From positions 1 to 64,000 of the forward strand of contig QZCP01000063.1 of the NCBI GenBank assembly GCA_003956705.1: a DNA stretch of 64,000 nt, written 5' to 3'. The notes under the pieces are model-generated. The model ran no database searches. It was not told the origin of the DNA and saw only the letters and a program-made list of their open reading frames with translations. Both the position numbers and the translations under genes were made by a program. Below, one piece after another: positions 11,700 to 22,502 of this stretch. The DNA comes from Brevipalpus yothersi (Eukaryota > Arthropoda > Arachnida > Trombidiformes > Tenuipalpidae). The number at the start of each line of letters is the position of its first letter. The stretch's first letter is position 1.

Positions 11700-13026
11700 A
11701 TGGCATCCGGTCCCAGTGAGGAGAGCATCAAGTGGCTACCCATCACAATCAAATGGAACAAAAAAGAAATATCTCTCGATGAAGATTGTATACAAGTTCA
11801 AGATACAATTGCACAGCTGAAAGAAGTTATCGCTCACAAAACTGGAGTACAGCCAGATAAACAAAAGCTTTTGGGTCTTAAATTTAAGGGAAAACAGCCT
11901 GATGATAGTGTTCAATTGTCCGAATTGAATCTCAAACCGGGAACCAAAGTGATGCTCATCGGTACCACCGAGGATGCCATACAAGATCTTCATGCATCTT
12001 CTCTGCCAGACGAACATGTGATTAACGATCTGGATGTTCCCGAAGAATGTGAGGTACCAGTATCACAGCGTGATGAATTTTTGGCTAAAATTGATAAGAA
12101 AATTAGAGAATATAAAATACACATGTTCAATCAGCCACGGCCGGGTAAAAAGTTACTAGTCTTGGATATTGATTACACTTTGTTCGGTGAGTTGACATTC
12201 CCTCTCAAATCTTTTTATAATCATCTCAGTTTCGAATCAATTTCCTGATTCATTTCAATTTTTTTGTTACCTCTCCTGCAGATCATCGCTCCACTGCTGA
12301 ACATATCTCACAACTCATGAGACCTTATTTGCACGAGTTTCTCACCTCAGCTTACGAAGACTATGACATTGTTATCTGGTGTAAGTTTTTCTTTGATTGA
12401 TCTTTGATTCACCATCTTCTGGACAATCTTATTCAGAGTTACATTTATATTATCATCATTTTTGTTATTTCTTCTATCATTAGCGGCTACAAGCATGAAA
12501 TGGATTGATGTTAAGATGCGTGAACTCGGAATAGCTAACAACCCAAATTACAAGGTTTTATTCTACCTTGATCATCTTGCCATGATTGATATTTACGCTC
12601 CAGACTATGGCTTACTTAGGGTAAGTTTAAAGTTTCAACTATGGTTTTCGAATCTAAAAGATTCTTATCTATTCTTGGGTGATAAGAGTCGAAGACTGTG
12701 TACTCTTATATAAAAGTGTTGCCAGTGTTGAATGTTCTAACGTTAAATTGCTTTTTTGCAATCAGGTGAAGCCTCTTGGTGTGATATGGGGAAAATTTCC
12801 CCAATATACTCCTTCGAACACCATAATGTTTGATGATGTTCGACGAAATTTCTTAATGAATCCTCAGAACGGACTTCGTATCGAACCTTTCAAAGAAGCC
12901 TACAAGAATCGTCATAAAGACAAAGAGCTACTCTATCTTTCCCAATATCTCAAAATAATTGCTGAGTATGATGATTTGTCAAAACTTAATCACAGGCTTT
13001 GGACTCGAATGGTTCCAAGGCAATAG
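11700..13026 (+). CDS. UBLCP1: Ubiquitin-like domain CTD phosphatase 1
   Basis: The exons are 11700..12186, 12282..12380, 12484..12620 and 12766..13026, 327 residues (human 318). UBLCP1 is a nuclear phosphatase that binds the proteasome through its ubiquitin-like domain and dephosphorylates proteasome subunits. The ubiquitin-like domain covers about residues 10-95, with the conserved Q-K-L-L-G-L-K block. The FCP/HAD phosphatase domain opens with D-I-D-Y-T (catalytic Asp156 and Asp158). Typical downstream blocks follow: M-R-P-Y-L-H-E-F-L, S-A-Y-E-D-Y-D-I-V-I-W, and K-P-L-G-V-I-W-G-K-F followed by N-T-I-M-F-D-D. Phases agree at all junctions (1, 1, 0). The ATG at 11700 is the first in frame. 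A partial second copy lies at 39921-40188. Confidence 0.96.
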
Positions 13027-13853
13027 AATTTCGCTGGACATCTCTTTTTTCAGTGACTTTGTATGATGTACCCCTGTTTGTCAAGATGATCTGTTATCTC
13101 TCTCATGACGAGAGGGTCCAAGAATACCATGAGACTCTTTGAAGAGCAGTTTTCAAAGGAGGCTCTAATTTTTTCCATAACTAAAGAAACTCACTCTCTC
13201 ACCAATTTCCTCAAGCATCATGAAAGATGAGATGTGTGAACTTTTTTTCTATCCACAAACAGTGTAAATCATTATCCATTGATTGAAATCGTATCGGTTC
13301 ATTTATCTCTCAATTTATCAGTGATTCGAAGTCATGTTGACCAGATCAATTCATCCTCTCCTTTCATCAGAAAAGAGCATCAAGCGTTGAATTTTACAAT
13401 CAAGTGGATTATTTTACCATTTTAATCAGGGATTTACCATATACATGTACATGAGAAACGAGGGGTCGACATAGGTGGCGATAAACACTGTAAAAATTCT
13501 CGCGCGTTTTGTTATTCTTCTACTTTTTTGATCAAATCTCCGCCGTTTTTTCAGTTCTGACCTTTTTAGACTTAACTTCTATTATTAGATAAGTTTTGGA
13601 TAAGTTGAGTGAAATTTTAATTAGCTATTTGATTGACCGATATCAATTTCATCAAACATTTCGAGTGGCTGGTGGGCAATCAGAAAGAGATTCTTTGTTG
13701 TTCGATACCCTGTTCTGGTTGAACACATTTTCAGTACTCTTTGTTACATATTCTTTGTGACTGACAACCGAATTAAACGACTTTCCTGAGAATCGAATTG
13801 ATCGGATCTTAACTCATTCAAACATCGTGGAAATTCAATAAGTTCTAAAAGCC
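13027..13853. promoter_or_regulatory. Upstream region of ASF1 copy 1, with a block shared with copy 2
   Basis: No coding sequence is seen. Positions 13473-13513 contain AGGTGGCGATAAA, then a short gap, then CGCGTTTTGT. The same pair of strings occurs at 16692-16730, and both lie about 380-390 bases before the respective ASF1 ATG. The rest of the two upstream regions differs, so this short block is either a remnant of the duplication or a conserved promoter element (inference). Confidence 0.5.
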
Positions 13854-14564
13854 ATGGCCAAGATTCATGTTGTCAATGTTGTTGTATTGGACAATCCATC
13901 ACCTTTCTTCAATCCATTTCAACTCGAGATCACTTTTGAGTGTACAGAAGATTTGCGTGAAGATCTTGAATGGAAATTGATTTACGTTGGTTCAGCTGAA
14001 AGTGAGGAATATGATCAAGTATTGGATCAAGTTTTCGTAGGACCTGTACCGGAAGGTAGACACATGTTTGTATTTCAAGCTGATCCTCCTGATCCAAACA
14101 AGATACCTGTACAAGATGCTGTTGGTGTAACAGTGATTCTGTTGAGTTGTTCATATCGTAGTAAAGAGTTCATAAGAGTTGGATATTATGTTAATAATGA
14201 GTATAATGATGCAGAGCTACGAGAAAATCCTCCAACCCAGCCGCAATTTGATAAACTACAACGAAACATATTAGCAACAAATCCTAGGGTAACAAAATTC
14301 AAGATTGATTGGTGTGATGTAACCAGCACCGAGGAGAATGATGAGAATGAGCAGCCCCTCAATAATGGTAACACAAGCAGTAATTCCAATGGTTTAAGCT
14401 CATTTGGCAGTTCGGCCTTCATGAATGATATCACAAATGGTGATGGACCTCTACATAATACCTCTGGAAGCGTTGGCCATACTGGTAGTCAATCGGAAAG
14501 TAACAAGGATGATAGTTTGAAACCTTCAATTGTGGTTGAAGCCGATGCTGCCGAACCTTTGTGA
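13854..14564 (+). CDS. ASF1: Histone chaperone ASF1, copy 1
   Basis: This is a single exon of 236 residues. ASF1 binds H3-H4 dimers and hands them to CAF-1 or HIRA for chromatin assembly. The Ig-like core (about residues 1-155) is nearly textbook: V-L-D-N-P-S-P-F at the N-terminus, E-D-L-E-W-K, Y-V-G-S-A-E-S-E-E-Y-D-Q-V-L-D, G-P-V-P-x-G-R-H-M-F-V-F-Q-A-D, V-G-Y-Y-V-N-N-E-Y, and N-I-L-A-x-N-P-R-V-T. The tail is Asn/Ser/Asp-rich. Residues 1-185 are identical to copy 2 at 17084, and the last 51 residues differ strongly. The gene is intronless and its neighbours are unrelated. Which copy is the parent cannot be told from the sequence. Confidence 0.97.
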   Translation: MAKIHVVNVVVLDNPSPFFNPFQLEITFECTEDLREDLEWKLIYVGSAESEEYDQVLDQVFVGPVPEGRHMFVFQADPPDPNKIPVQDAVGVTVILLSCSYRSKEFIRVGYYVNNEYNDAELRENPPTQPQFDKLQRNILATNPRVTKFKIDWCDVTSTEENDENEQPLNNGNTSSNSNGLSSFGSSAFMNDITNGDGPLHNTSGSVGHTGSQSESNKDDSLKPSIVVEADAAEPL

Positions 14565-14943
14565 AGCTCTCCCCTTATTTTAATTGCACAATTTTTCATG
14601 CCACTTTTATTCTCATCATGACCATCCCATTAGATCCATTTTCCATTCTTCTTAGTGATTGATTCCACTGTATAGATGATACAATTTTTTTGTAGCCAAT
14701 ATGTAGCGATTTGGAGAATTTTTCCATCCTTTTGTTGACAATCCATTATCCAACTGTTTTTCAGAAAATGCTATCATTCAATTACAAGTAAACTTTCCTC
14801 CGAATTTTCCTTACACTTCTAAATTCTTTGTCAAGTCATATTCTATCCCTTTTCTTGCATGGAAAACTTTTCGATTCATCACCTTGAGTCATTACAGAGC
14901 ACATCTACAAGGAATTTGCATCATGAAACGTTCTCTCGTGATT

Positions 14944-15487
14944 CGAAACCAATCTACTTTCTGCTACTAATCATCCGCTGATTATGGATAACTGATACTG
15001 ACTCGACTTATTTGGCGATGCTGTTGGTTATTTTAGGAACCAAAATATATTCCCTCTACTCACTTGAAAAACATCGATGAGCATCTCACTCTTATATTTC
15101 GATGGTAAAATGCTAAAATCGACCGAAAATATCACTCACTGTTAACACTCTCACACTTTTCTTGCTTTTCCATTGGTTTTTTCTCCTCAGCATCTCTTCT
15201 CGTCCCATCTCCCTCGTTTCCTCACAAACCCCGCATCACTGCACTTTCTTCTTCTAGCATCCTCCACCCCTTCCCCCAATACCCACACACATACATACAC
15301 ACATACACTATCCAGCATCACCACTGCCGTGAAACGGGATCCATATCATCATCTCCATCCTCTTTGAGCAACAATAGGATCATCACTTAGTCGCTTGTCG
15401 ATAGGAAAAGCGAATAAGTAGAATATCGATCCTTTCTCGTTGCTGTAATACTTACCTTTAATCAGTGAGTCGAAAAGAGTGAAGTGA
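14944..15487 (+). repeat. Duplicated block A (partner at 18090-18635)
   Basis: This ~540-bp block is almost identical to 18090-18635, with about ten substitutions plus small CA/CAG indels by eye. Both copies lie 3' of an ASF1 copy in direct orientation. Neither has a convincing ORF. Each ends with a potential donor GTGAGT (at 15465 here). The region between the ASF1 stop and this block is not similar between the copies. Confidence 0.9.
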
Positions 15488-17083
15488 GTTGCCTTATACA
15501 CTGTTGACCGCCAGATAATCATACATATATTGCAAAATGTTGATTAATATTTGCTGTGTTATTTGCTCAACTTTTGACTTCAATGATTTTCGGGGAATTT
15601 GTGATTCAAATGTTGAAGAAAATTTCGTTCATCTATTCAAATCCAGGAAAAATGAAGCATTCTATTATAGAAAACTATACACTACTAGACAAATTTGATC
15701 TCTTAATTGCTTCCCTTCTATGTTTATCTTTTCTGTTTAGATATTACAATTCCTGATAAATAAGAGTATCCGGAATATCATTTAGAAACTCGAATTGAGC
15801 CTCATAATGTACTCACTATACGACCTATCTCATAGCTCTTTGGATCATTTGCTTCTCTAGCTAAGATTTCATCGAATTCTATCAGTATAGTTCAGAGTTT
15901 TTAAGGAACTAGATTCGATCTTTCACTCAATAATGAAAACTATCGGATACGCTGATGTGTGGGCTCCATTAAGACCTACACCATCATTCAGGAAATTCAA
16001 TTTTCATTTTATCATGTCCGAGGAAAAATCATCGAATTTCCTAAATTTGAACCTAAAAATGATACATAAGCTATTTGTTATACAACTGAGACAATGAGTT
16101 CATCGAAAGTTTTACCTTTGCTCAATCATTGATGAGTAGAACTGAATCAACAGCCTCAATCACCAGATATCTTGGATGTGATAATTTGTGGAAATTTCTC
16201 CAAATTTCCTAAATATAAAATGAAGCAACTTTTGATGATGGACAAAATTTGCAGAAAGTTTTCACAAGTTTTCAAGAGCAGGTATAAGTTGGCACAGGAT
16301 GAGAATTCTCATTTTATTCGGTCCAACCTGAATTTCAATGGAGCTATTAGTACAGCTCATCGGACCCATTCATTTTCTATGGAAAACATATCCAGATGGA
16401 ATATAATTTTGATACTCAAACCTTCAATGAACCTTTCAATCACTCGAATCTGACGAATTCTCTGAACCAAGATTGTAATGTAAGAATCAAAATGACCCAC
16501 GATGATCACTCCCTTCACTCATGAAAATAAAACTTCAATACGATCCTATTCATGGATATCAAATTTTATTACAACCAGAAAAATTTTTCGACTTTCTGAT
16601 CATGATTATCGAACGAATGGTTGTTAACTCGAGTTCAGAACTTTCCCAAAACTTTTCCAGAACTTTGTCACTTTCCATCATATTGAACTGCAGGTGGCGA
16701 TAAAGTATCGGTAAAACTGGCGCGTTTTGTAATCCATTTGAATTTTGATTTGAAAACAAAATTTTTAATCATCTTCACAAATCAAATCATTTCGTTTAGG
16801 GCCTTGATCGTTTGACCCTTGTTCATTCCTTCTGACCATTGTGTGTCTGAAAAGTGTCTGAAAATTTATAAATATATGTGACCATCTTCATTGGTTGACC
16901 AGTAATACATTGAGTATGAGACTGTGATCGTGGTACAGAAAAAGTATCCTTTGTTTTTTTAGCCATTCACACACTTATTGTGAGGATCAAATTTTGTGTT
17001 CGGTTGATCAATAGCAAACATCAGATACATCGATTGAGATTGAGGCTTGGAATTTTCGGAGAGAATCTCATTGTTAAGTGGCC
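15488..17083. other. Region between block A and ASF1 copy 2
   Basis: AT-rich with no supported exon. Positions 16692-16730 repeat the promoter-like block seen at 13473-13513. No RNA gene or mobile element was recognised. Confidence 0.5.
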
Positions 17084-17788
17084 ATGGCCAAGATTCATGT
17101 TGTCAATGTTGTTGTATTGGACAATCCATCACCTTTCTTCAATCCATTTCAACTCGAGATCACTTTTGAGTGTACAGAAGATTTGCGTGAAGATCTTGAA
17201 TGGAAATTGATTTACGTTGGTTCAGCTGAAAGTGAGGAATATGATCAAGTGTTGGATCAAGTTTTCGTAGGACCTGTACCGGAAGGTAGACACATGTTTG
17301 TATTTCAAGCTGATCCTCCTGATCCAAACAAGATACCTGTACAAGATGCTGTTGGTGTAACAGTGATCCTGTTGAGTTGTTCATATCGTAGTAAAGAGTT
17401 CATAAGAGTTGGATATTATGTTAATAATGAGTATAATGATGCTGAGCTACGAGAAAATCCTCCAACCCAGCCGCAATTTGATAAACTACAACGAAACATA
17501 TTAGCAACAAATCCTAGGGTAACAAAATTCAAGATTGATTGGTGTGATGTAACCAGTACCGAGGAGAATGATGAGAATGAGCAGCCTCTCAATAATGGTA
17601 ACACAAGCAGTAATTCCAATGGTTTAAGCTCCTTTGGTACCTCAGCCATAACGACTGGTGCCGCAAATAGCGATGGACCCCTGCACAACAGCTTTGCGCA
17701 AAGTGGTAACCATTCTGATAATAAGGACAATGATAGTTTAAAACCTATGGTTGTGGAATCTGATGTTAATGCAATGGATATTGGATGA
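17084..17788 (+). CDS. ASF1: Histone chaperone ASF1, copy 2
   Basis: This single-exon ORF of 234 residues starts at the ATG aligned with copy 1; an in-frame GTG six bases upstream is not the start. The histone-binding core is identical to copy 1 at the protein level and differs by only a few synonymous changes at the DNA level. The two diverge abruptly at codon 186 into a different Ser/Asn/Asp-rich tail that still shares D-G-P-L-H-N and D-S-L-K-P with copy 1. Both copies look intact. The near-identity of synonymous sites next to a divergent tail points to recent gene conversion or selective homogenisation of the core (inference). Confidence 0.96.
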   Translation: MAKIHVVNVVVLDNPSPFFNPFQLEITFECTEDLREDLEWKLIYVGSAESEEYDQVLDQVFVGPVPEGRHMFVFQADPPDPNKIPVQDAVGVTVILLSCSYRSKEFIRVGYYVNNEYNDAELRENPPTQPQFDKLQRNILATNPRVTKFKIDWCDVTSTEENDENEQPLNNGNTSSNSNGLSSFGTSAITTGAANSDGPLHNSFAQSGNHSDNKDNDSLKPMVVESDVNAMDIG

Positions 17789-18089
17789 TTGAACCAATTG
17801 TTAGGCTGATATATCTCAGGCATGAATTAGTTCGTTCTCTTTTCACAGGATGCGAAGCTCATGATACATTTTTAGATGTGGTTCCACATCCAACATTATG
17901 TACATTTGTATTTTACTCCAAACTAAAAGCCATCTCATCAACTCAGCAGATTTTCAAAAATTTTGCACTACCATCTTCCTCCCTCATCTTTCAGTTTACG
18001 TAATATAAGCTTTTAACCCTTCTCTTTCCATCACTTGTTGCGTTCTAAGCGAACTTGACGTTCCTCAAAGAGACACTGAACAGTTGGTT

Positions 18090-18635
18090 CGAAACCAATC
18101 TACTTTCTGCTACTAATCATCCGCTGATTATGGATAACTGATACTGACTCGACTTATTTGGCGATGCTGTTGGTTATTTTAGGAACCAAAATATATTCCC
18201 TCTACTCACTTGAAAAACATCGATGAGCATCTCACTCCTATATTTCGATGGTAAAATGCTAAAATCGACCGAAAATATCACTCACTGTTAACACTCTCAC
18301 ACTTTTCTTGCTTTTCCATTGGTTTTTTCTCCTCAGCATCTCTTCTCGTCCCATCTCCCTCGTTTCCTCACAAACTTCGCATCAGTGCACTTTCTTCTTC
18401 TAGCATCCTCCACCCCTTCCCCCAATACCCACACACACACACATACACGCTATCCAGCATCAGCATCACCACTGCCGTGAAACGGGATCCATATCATCAT
18501 CTCCATCCTCTTTGAGCAACAATAGGATCATCACTTAGTCGCTTGTCGATAGGAAAAGCGAATAAGTAGAATATCGATCCTTCCTCGTTGCTGTAATACT
18601 TACCTTTAATTAGTGAGTCGAAAAAAGTGAAGTGA
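18090..18635 (+). repeat. Duplicated block A' (partner at 14944-15487)
   Basis: This is the second copy of the ~540-bp block, about 0.7 kb upstream of the first recognised troponin I exon. It may contain the promoter or first non-coding exon of troponin I, since a GTGAGT donor at 18613 is kept in both copies. The first copy would then be an orphaned duplicate. No transcript evidence is available. Confidence 0.85.
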
Positions 18636-19360
18636 TAAGTTGGGTAGTCCTCTACATCGTTGACCACCTGATTATTACACATCCATTACACGATGGTAAT
18701 TATGGTTCGTTAATTAGCTTTCTCTTTTGTGTCCTCTCAAAATATTTGTTTTTGAGTTCTCCATCAAAATCTGGGTCCCGAGTTTCGATCGTTTCTTTTC
18801 GTGCCGAAGATGTTTGCCTCACTTTCTTTCCTCCATCCATCGTCTTAATATCGTGAGATGTATTCAAGAGCCTTTAAAAAGTTTGAAGTGGATAAAAAAT
18901 GATACAAAATCCGTTTTATCAAAAAAGATGCCGCTTTCCAATAGCCAATAATGTTCAATAGTTAATCGCGTTGGATACAGAGTCTACAATGGACATAACC
19001 TCAAATTGTATGGATTTTATTCGGATAGTTTTCCTGAGCAAAAATTACTTTTTGCCTTACTCTACATCAGCTTGAGAGGCCAAAAATAGATCTCTCGAGT
19101 ACAAACTCTGATTCTGCGGATCACAAAATTGGTCAATTTTCACAATTCACTTACAATGAACGCGAGCCTTCTAAAACTGCTCATACACTTTTATCAACCT
19201 TCATGGAGATAATTTTTTGGAGTGAAAATTCCAAAATTCCCAAGACTTCCAAACTTTCTGTGATTTCCAAAAATTTTTCCCATATACCAGCAACTCATTT
19301 TCTTGTTCTCCTTTCGTGGAATGCATTTCTTATGAATATTCGATTTTTTCTGATTTCCAG
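18636..19360. other. 5' region of troponin I
   Basis: The first coding exon of troponin I should lie here or upstream. One candidate is an ATG at 18693-18695 followed directly by GTAATT, which would give an exon contributing only the initiator Met in phase 0, as the next exon requires. This is weak evidence and other starts are possible. Confidence 0.3.
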
Positions 19361-20349
19361 GATGAGAAAGAGAGAAGAAAGGCTGAGGTCAGAGCTCGAC
19401 TCGAAGCTCAAACTCGCAAGAAGCGAGGCTTCATGACCCCAGAGCGAAAGAAGCGACTCAGAGTGAGTAACATCACCTATTTATCATTTTCCATTTTCAA
19501 TCAAAATTTACTGAAAAATATCACTATTTGCATTCTTCCAGAATCTCCTTCGACGAAAGGCTGCTGAAGCTCTTAAACGAGAACAAGAACGCAAGGCAGA
19601 ACAACGAAGGCGAATCATTCGCGAGCGAACTGGAGCTCCAAAGAACATTGATAGCTCTAATGAAGGTGAGGATATTCATTTACATGTATATGGAGTTTGA
19701 AAATTTTCATTCACTAATAATTGGCGAAACTTATGTCCAGCTACCTTGCAACAGATCTGTAAGGAATACCACAAACGGATTCAAGATCTTGAAAATCGAA
19801 AATGGGACCTAGAACGGGAAACCAGGGTGAAAGAATTGGAGGTCAGTTGAAAATAGATGATACGAAGAATTTTCCTAAATATTGCAAATTTTCCACCGTA
19901 TTTACAGCTCAAAGAAGTTCAAGAGAGAGTGAATGATCTGAAAGGAAAATTGTAAGTAGAAAAGTGTTATTCATCGTATTATTCTAATATTTTTTTTCTT
20001 TTTGAAGCGTTATCCCACCTCTCAAAAAAGTTTCCAAGACTGCCACTCAGTGAGTATTGATTTCATTCCTATTTTATTTTATTTTCACAGTTTTTTAATG
20101 AATTTTTTCTCTCGAATTTCTCATTTCAATTATTTTATTTTTTTGCCTGACAGATTGGAGAAAATCCGAATGTTCACCGCCCGAGTCTCACAAATGGACT
20201 ATCGTAATCAATTGAAAGCTGTTGGCAAAAAGGATTATCGCTTGGAAGAAGACGATGAAAGCTCTAAAGGTCGTGGTAAGCCAGAATGGGCTCAGCGTCA
20301 AACAAAGCCAGCATCCGCATCAGAAGTTGTATCAGAAGCTGAAGATTGA
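19361..20349 (+). CDS. wupA: Troponin I (5' end not assigned)
   Basis: The six exons are 19361..19462, 19542..19665, 19741..19841, 19908..19951, 20008..20049 and 20154..20349, 202 residues before adding the start. Troponin I is the inhibitory subunit of the muscle thin-filament troponin complex, binding actin-tropomyosin, troponin C and troponin T. Diagnostic blocks are K-A-E-V-R-A-R-L-E, K-K-R-G-F-M-T-P-E-R-K-K-R-L-R, L-L-R-R-K-A-A-E-A-L-K, E-R-R-I-I-like basic helices, K-W-D-L-E, V-N-D-L-x-G-K-F and P-L-K-K-V-S-K. The C-terminal helix keeps F-x-A-R-V and Y-R-N-Q-L-K. Phases agree at every junction. Mutually exclusive exons as in Drosophila were not seen. The arthropod gene name wupA is used by homology. 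Confidence 0.94.
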
Positions 20350-21164
20350 ACATAGACTTCTCCTCCACTCAAGTTCGATCAATCAATCAAAACGATTTTT
20401 TGTGCTTAGAATCATGTTAAAACACCAAAAAGCTGTGATTTAGCCTGGAAACGTATTGTGAAGAGCATCTGATTAAATTCACTATATCTTGACTGTCGAA
20501 AATATTTTCTCAGTTTCGAATATTTTGAGCATTCAGATCGTTGAACTGAATCAATGAGCGATGAGTGTACATTGAAAGATGAGAGTGACATATGAGTAAC
20601 AGAACGAGATAAAAAAACACGTGTACATGAATCATTGAGCAAATAATTCTGGCAATTCATGGGCTTTTGATGTGATTCGTGAAAAATAATGATGAATATA
20701 ATTGATCGAGTCAAGCTAAATTAGCCAAATCTTAGAAAAAATTTCTTCTGAGAATATGATGAAATATTTTTTCAATTTATCCCATTCATGAGTCACTCGG
20801 AATCTAATCTAACCGACAGCTCAGAGCTAATGTTCAATTGTGATTAATCACTCTTGTGTTCAGAGGCCAGTGAATATCACTCAGATGAGGAAATTTTTTC
20901 GTTCCATTACACGGTTCATGAAAAACATTCTCCTTTTATCATATTTAGATATCGAGCTGATTTGATCTCATGACAATGCCTGAACGCATGATGCTCCTGG
21001 GTTCATCGAAAGAGATTGAAATGAAAAAGTATCAAGATACTAGTCATTACTAGAGCAATGGTGAGGGGCGTTAAAGAAATGGTAGAAGTATTTCATGGTC
21101 TCAGGTACAATATGTACACAAGATCAGAGATAATCAAGTTTGTCTGCACCCAAAAATAACGGAA
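20350..21164. other. Intergenic, nothing recognised
   Basis: This covers the troponin I 3' flank and the distal upstream region of cathepsin L copy 1. I see no ORF, repeat or RNA gene with support. Confidence 0.5.
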
Positions 21165-21172
21165 CATAAAAG
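21165..21172 (+). promoter_or_regulatory. TATA-like box of cathepsin L copy 1
   Basis: CATAAAAG lies about 68 bases before the ATG, within a block (AAAAATAACGG then A/G, CATAAAAGC) that is conserved upstream of cathepsin L copy 2. Spacing to the ATG is similar in both genes. Confidence 0.6.
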
Positions 21173-21232
21173 CTCGAAACTGTGGACACCATTCACTTGT
21201 TCACTACTTTTCGATACCTCAATTTTACAATC

Positions 21233-22403
21233 ATGAAGCTCATCGTACTCTTCGCCGTTCTCACTACCGTACTCGCGGTTCCTCGAAACCATGAGTGGAC
21301 CAAATTCAAGGTAAGATATGGTGAAATGAAATTTCGTTTGGTTATATTAACGTATTCATTCGTTCTCATTAATACAGCATCAATTCGGCAAGAAATATGC
21401 GACTGCCGAGGAGGAAGCCCAACGCCATCAAATCTTCGTCCAGAATATGGAGAAAGTAAAGCAACACAACGAGCGTGCCAAGAATGGACAAGTTTCATAC
21501 ACTCTTGGAATGACTAAGTTTGCTGATTTGGTATGTACATCAGCTACGCTCTGAACAACTATCGATTAACTCTCTACTCTTCTCAATTTTAGACTTTCGA
21601 GGAATTCTCAAAGACTCATTTCGGATACAGCAACAAGGGAAAAATTCCAGCTCCTCGTCAACACGTTAAAGGATCTGTCTCAGATCTCCCAGCCTCTGTT
21701 GACTGGCGAACCAAGGGTATTGTCACCGAAGTTAAGGATCAAGGCAACTGTGGTAAATATTTGTTTCTCCCAGAATTTTGAAGATTCCATGAGCTGATCA
21801 ATTTTTCTGATTCCAATTCCATCAGGATCATGCTGGGCATTCTCTGCCGTTGCTTCCATGGAAAGTGCTCACGCTCAAGCTACCGGTAAACTTGTCGAAT
21901 TGAGTGAACAAAACTTGGTCGATTGTTCTGGTGATGAAGGTGATCAAGGATGCAATGGTGGTCTTATGGACAATGCTTTCAACTACACCATCATCAACGG
22001 TGGTATTGACACCGAAACATCTTACCCATATGTTGGTGAAGATGAAAGCTGTGAATTCAACAAGCAAAATGTTGGCCTAACTCTCAAGAGCTATACTGAT
22101 GTAGCTGCTGGTGATGAAAAAGCTCTAGCCGAAGCTGTTGCCCAAAGAGTTACATCAGTTGCCATTGAAGCTACCTTCGAATTGCAAATGTATTCCGGTG
22201 GAATATACTCATCAGCTTGCGAAACTCCCGCTTCACTTAACCACGGTGTAACCGCAGTTGGTTATGGAACTGAGAATGGACAAGACTTCTGGATTGTCAA
22301 GAACAGTTGGGGTGCTGATTGGGGAGAAAAAGGCTACTTCCGTTTCGCCAAGGGACAAGATCTCTGTGGAATTGCTGATGCTGCTTCCTACCCTGTTGTT
22401 TAA
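21233..22403 (+). CDS. Cathepsin L-like cysteine protease, copy 1
   Basis: The exons are 21233..21310, 21378..21530, 21593..21752 and 21826..22403, 322 residues. It is a papain-family (C1A) lysosomal or digestive protease made as a zymogen. Residues 1-16 form a signal peptide. The I29 propeptide (about 20-100) carries an ERFNIN-type helix. The mature domain starts near L-P-A-S-V-D-W-R. The catalytic residues are present: Cys133 in C-G-S-C-W-A-F, His270 in L-N-H-G-V, and Asn290 in V-K-N-S-W-G; the oxyanion Gln is in K-D-Q-G-N-C-G. Six-Cys mature pattern looks complete. It is nearly the same as copy 2 at 42642-43826 in inverted orientation, and a broken copy lies at 41783-42306. A polyA signal AATAAA is at 22497. 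Confidence 0.97.
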
Positions 22404-22496
22404 TTTCTTCTTTCCACAATTTTTACACTGATCCTGTAATTGTTCGTTTCAATGTCAAAGCTGACAGTGAAAGCTGGCAAGCTGCTGACTTCTTTG

Positions 22497-22502
22497 AATA
22501 AA
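22497..22502 (+). other. PolyA signal of cathepsin L copy 1
   Basis: AATAAA lies 94 bases after the stop codon. The surrounding 3' UTR (AAGCTGGCAAGCTGCTGA and onward) is shared with cathepsin L copy 2. Confidence 0.75.

Noticed and set aside
15173..15367. 64-codon frame inside duplicated block A
   Set aside because: It is made of Ser/His/Thr simple sequence from CA/CT runs, and the equivalent in the second block differs by frame-changing indels.
13930..17384. Minus-strand frames opposite both ASF1 genes, conserved between copies
   Set aside because: They are conserved only because the ASF1 core is identical in the two copies. No start, splice or family support.
18081..18096. GGTTCGAAACC, a match to a tRNA B-box
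   Set aside because: There is no A-box or cloverleaf around it, and the copy at 14944 has a changed B-box context. Not a tRNA gene.
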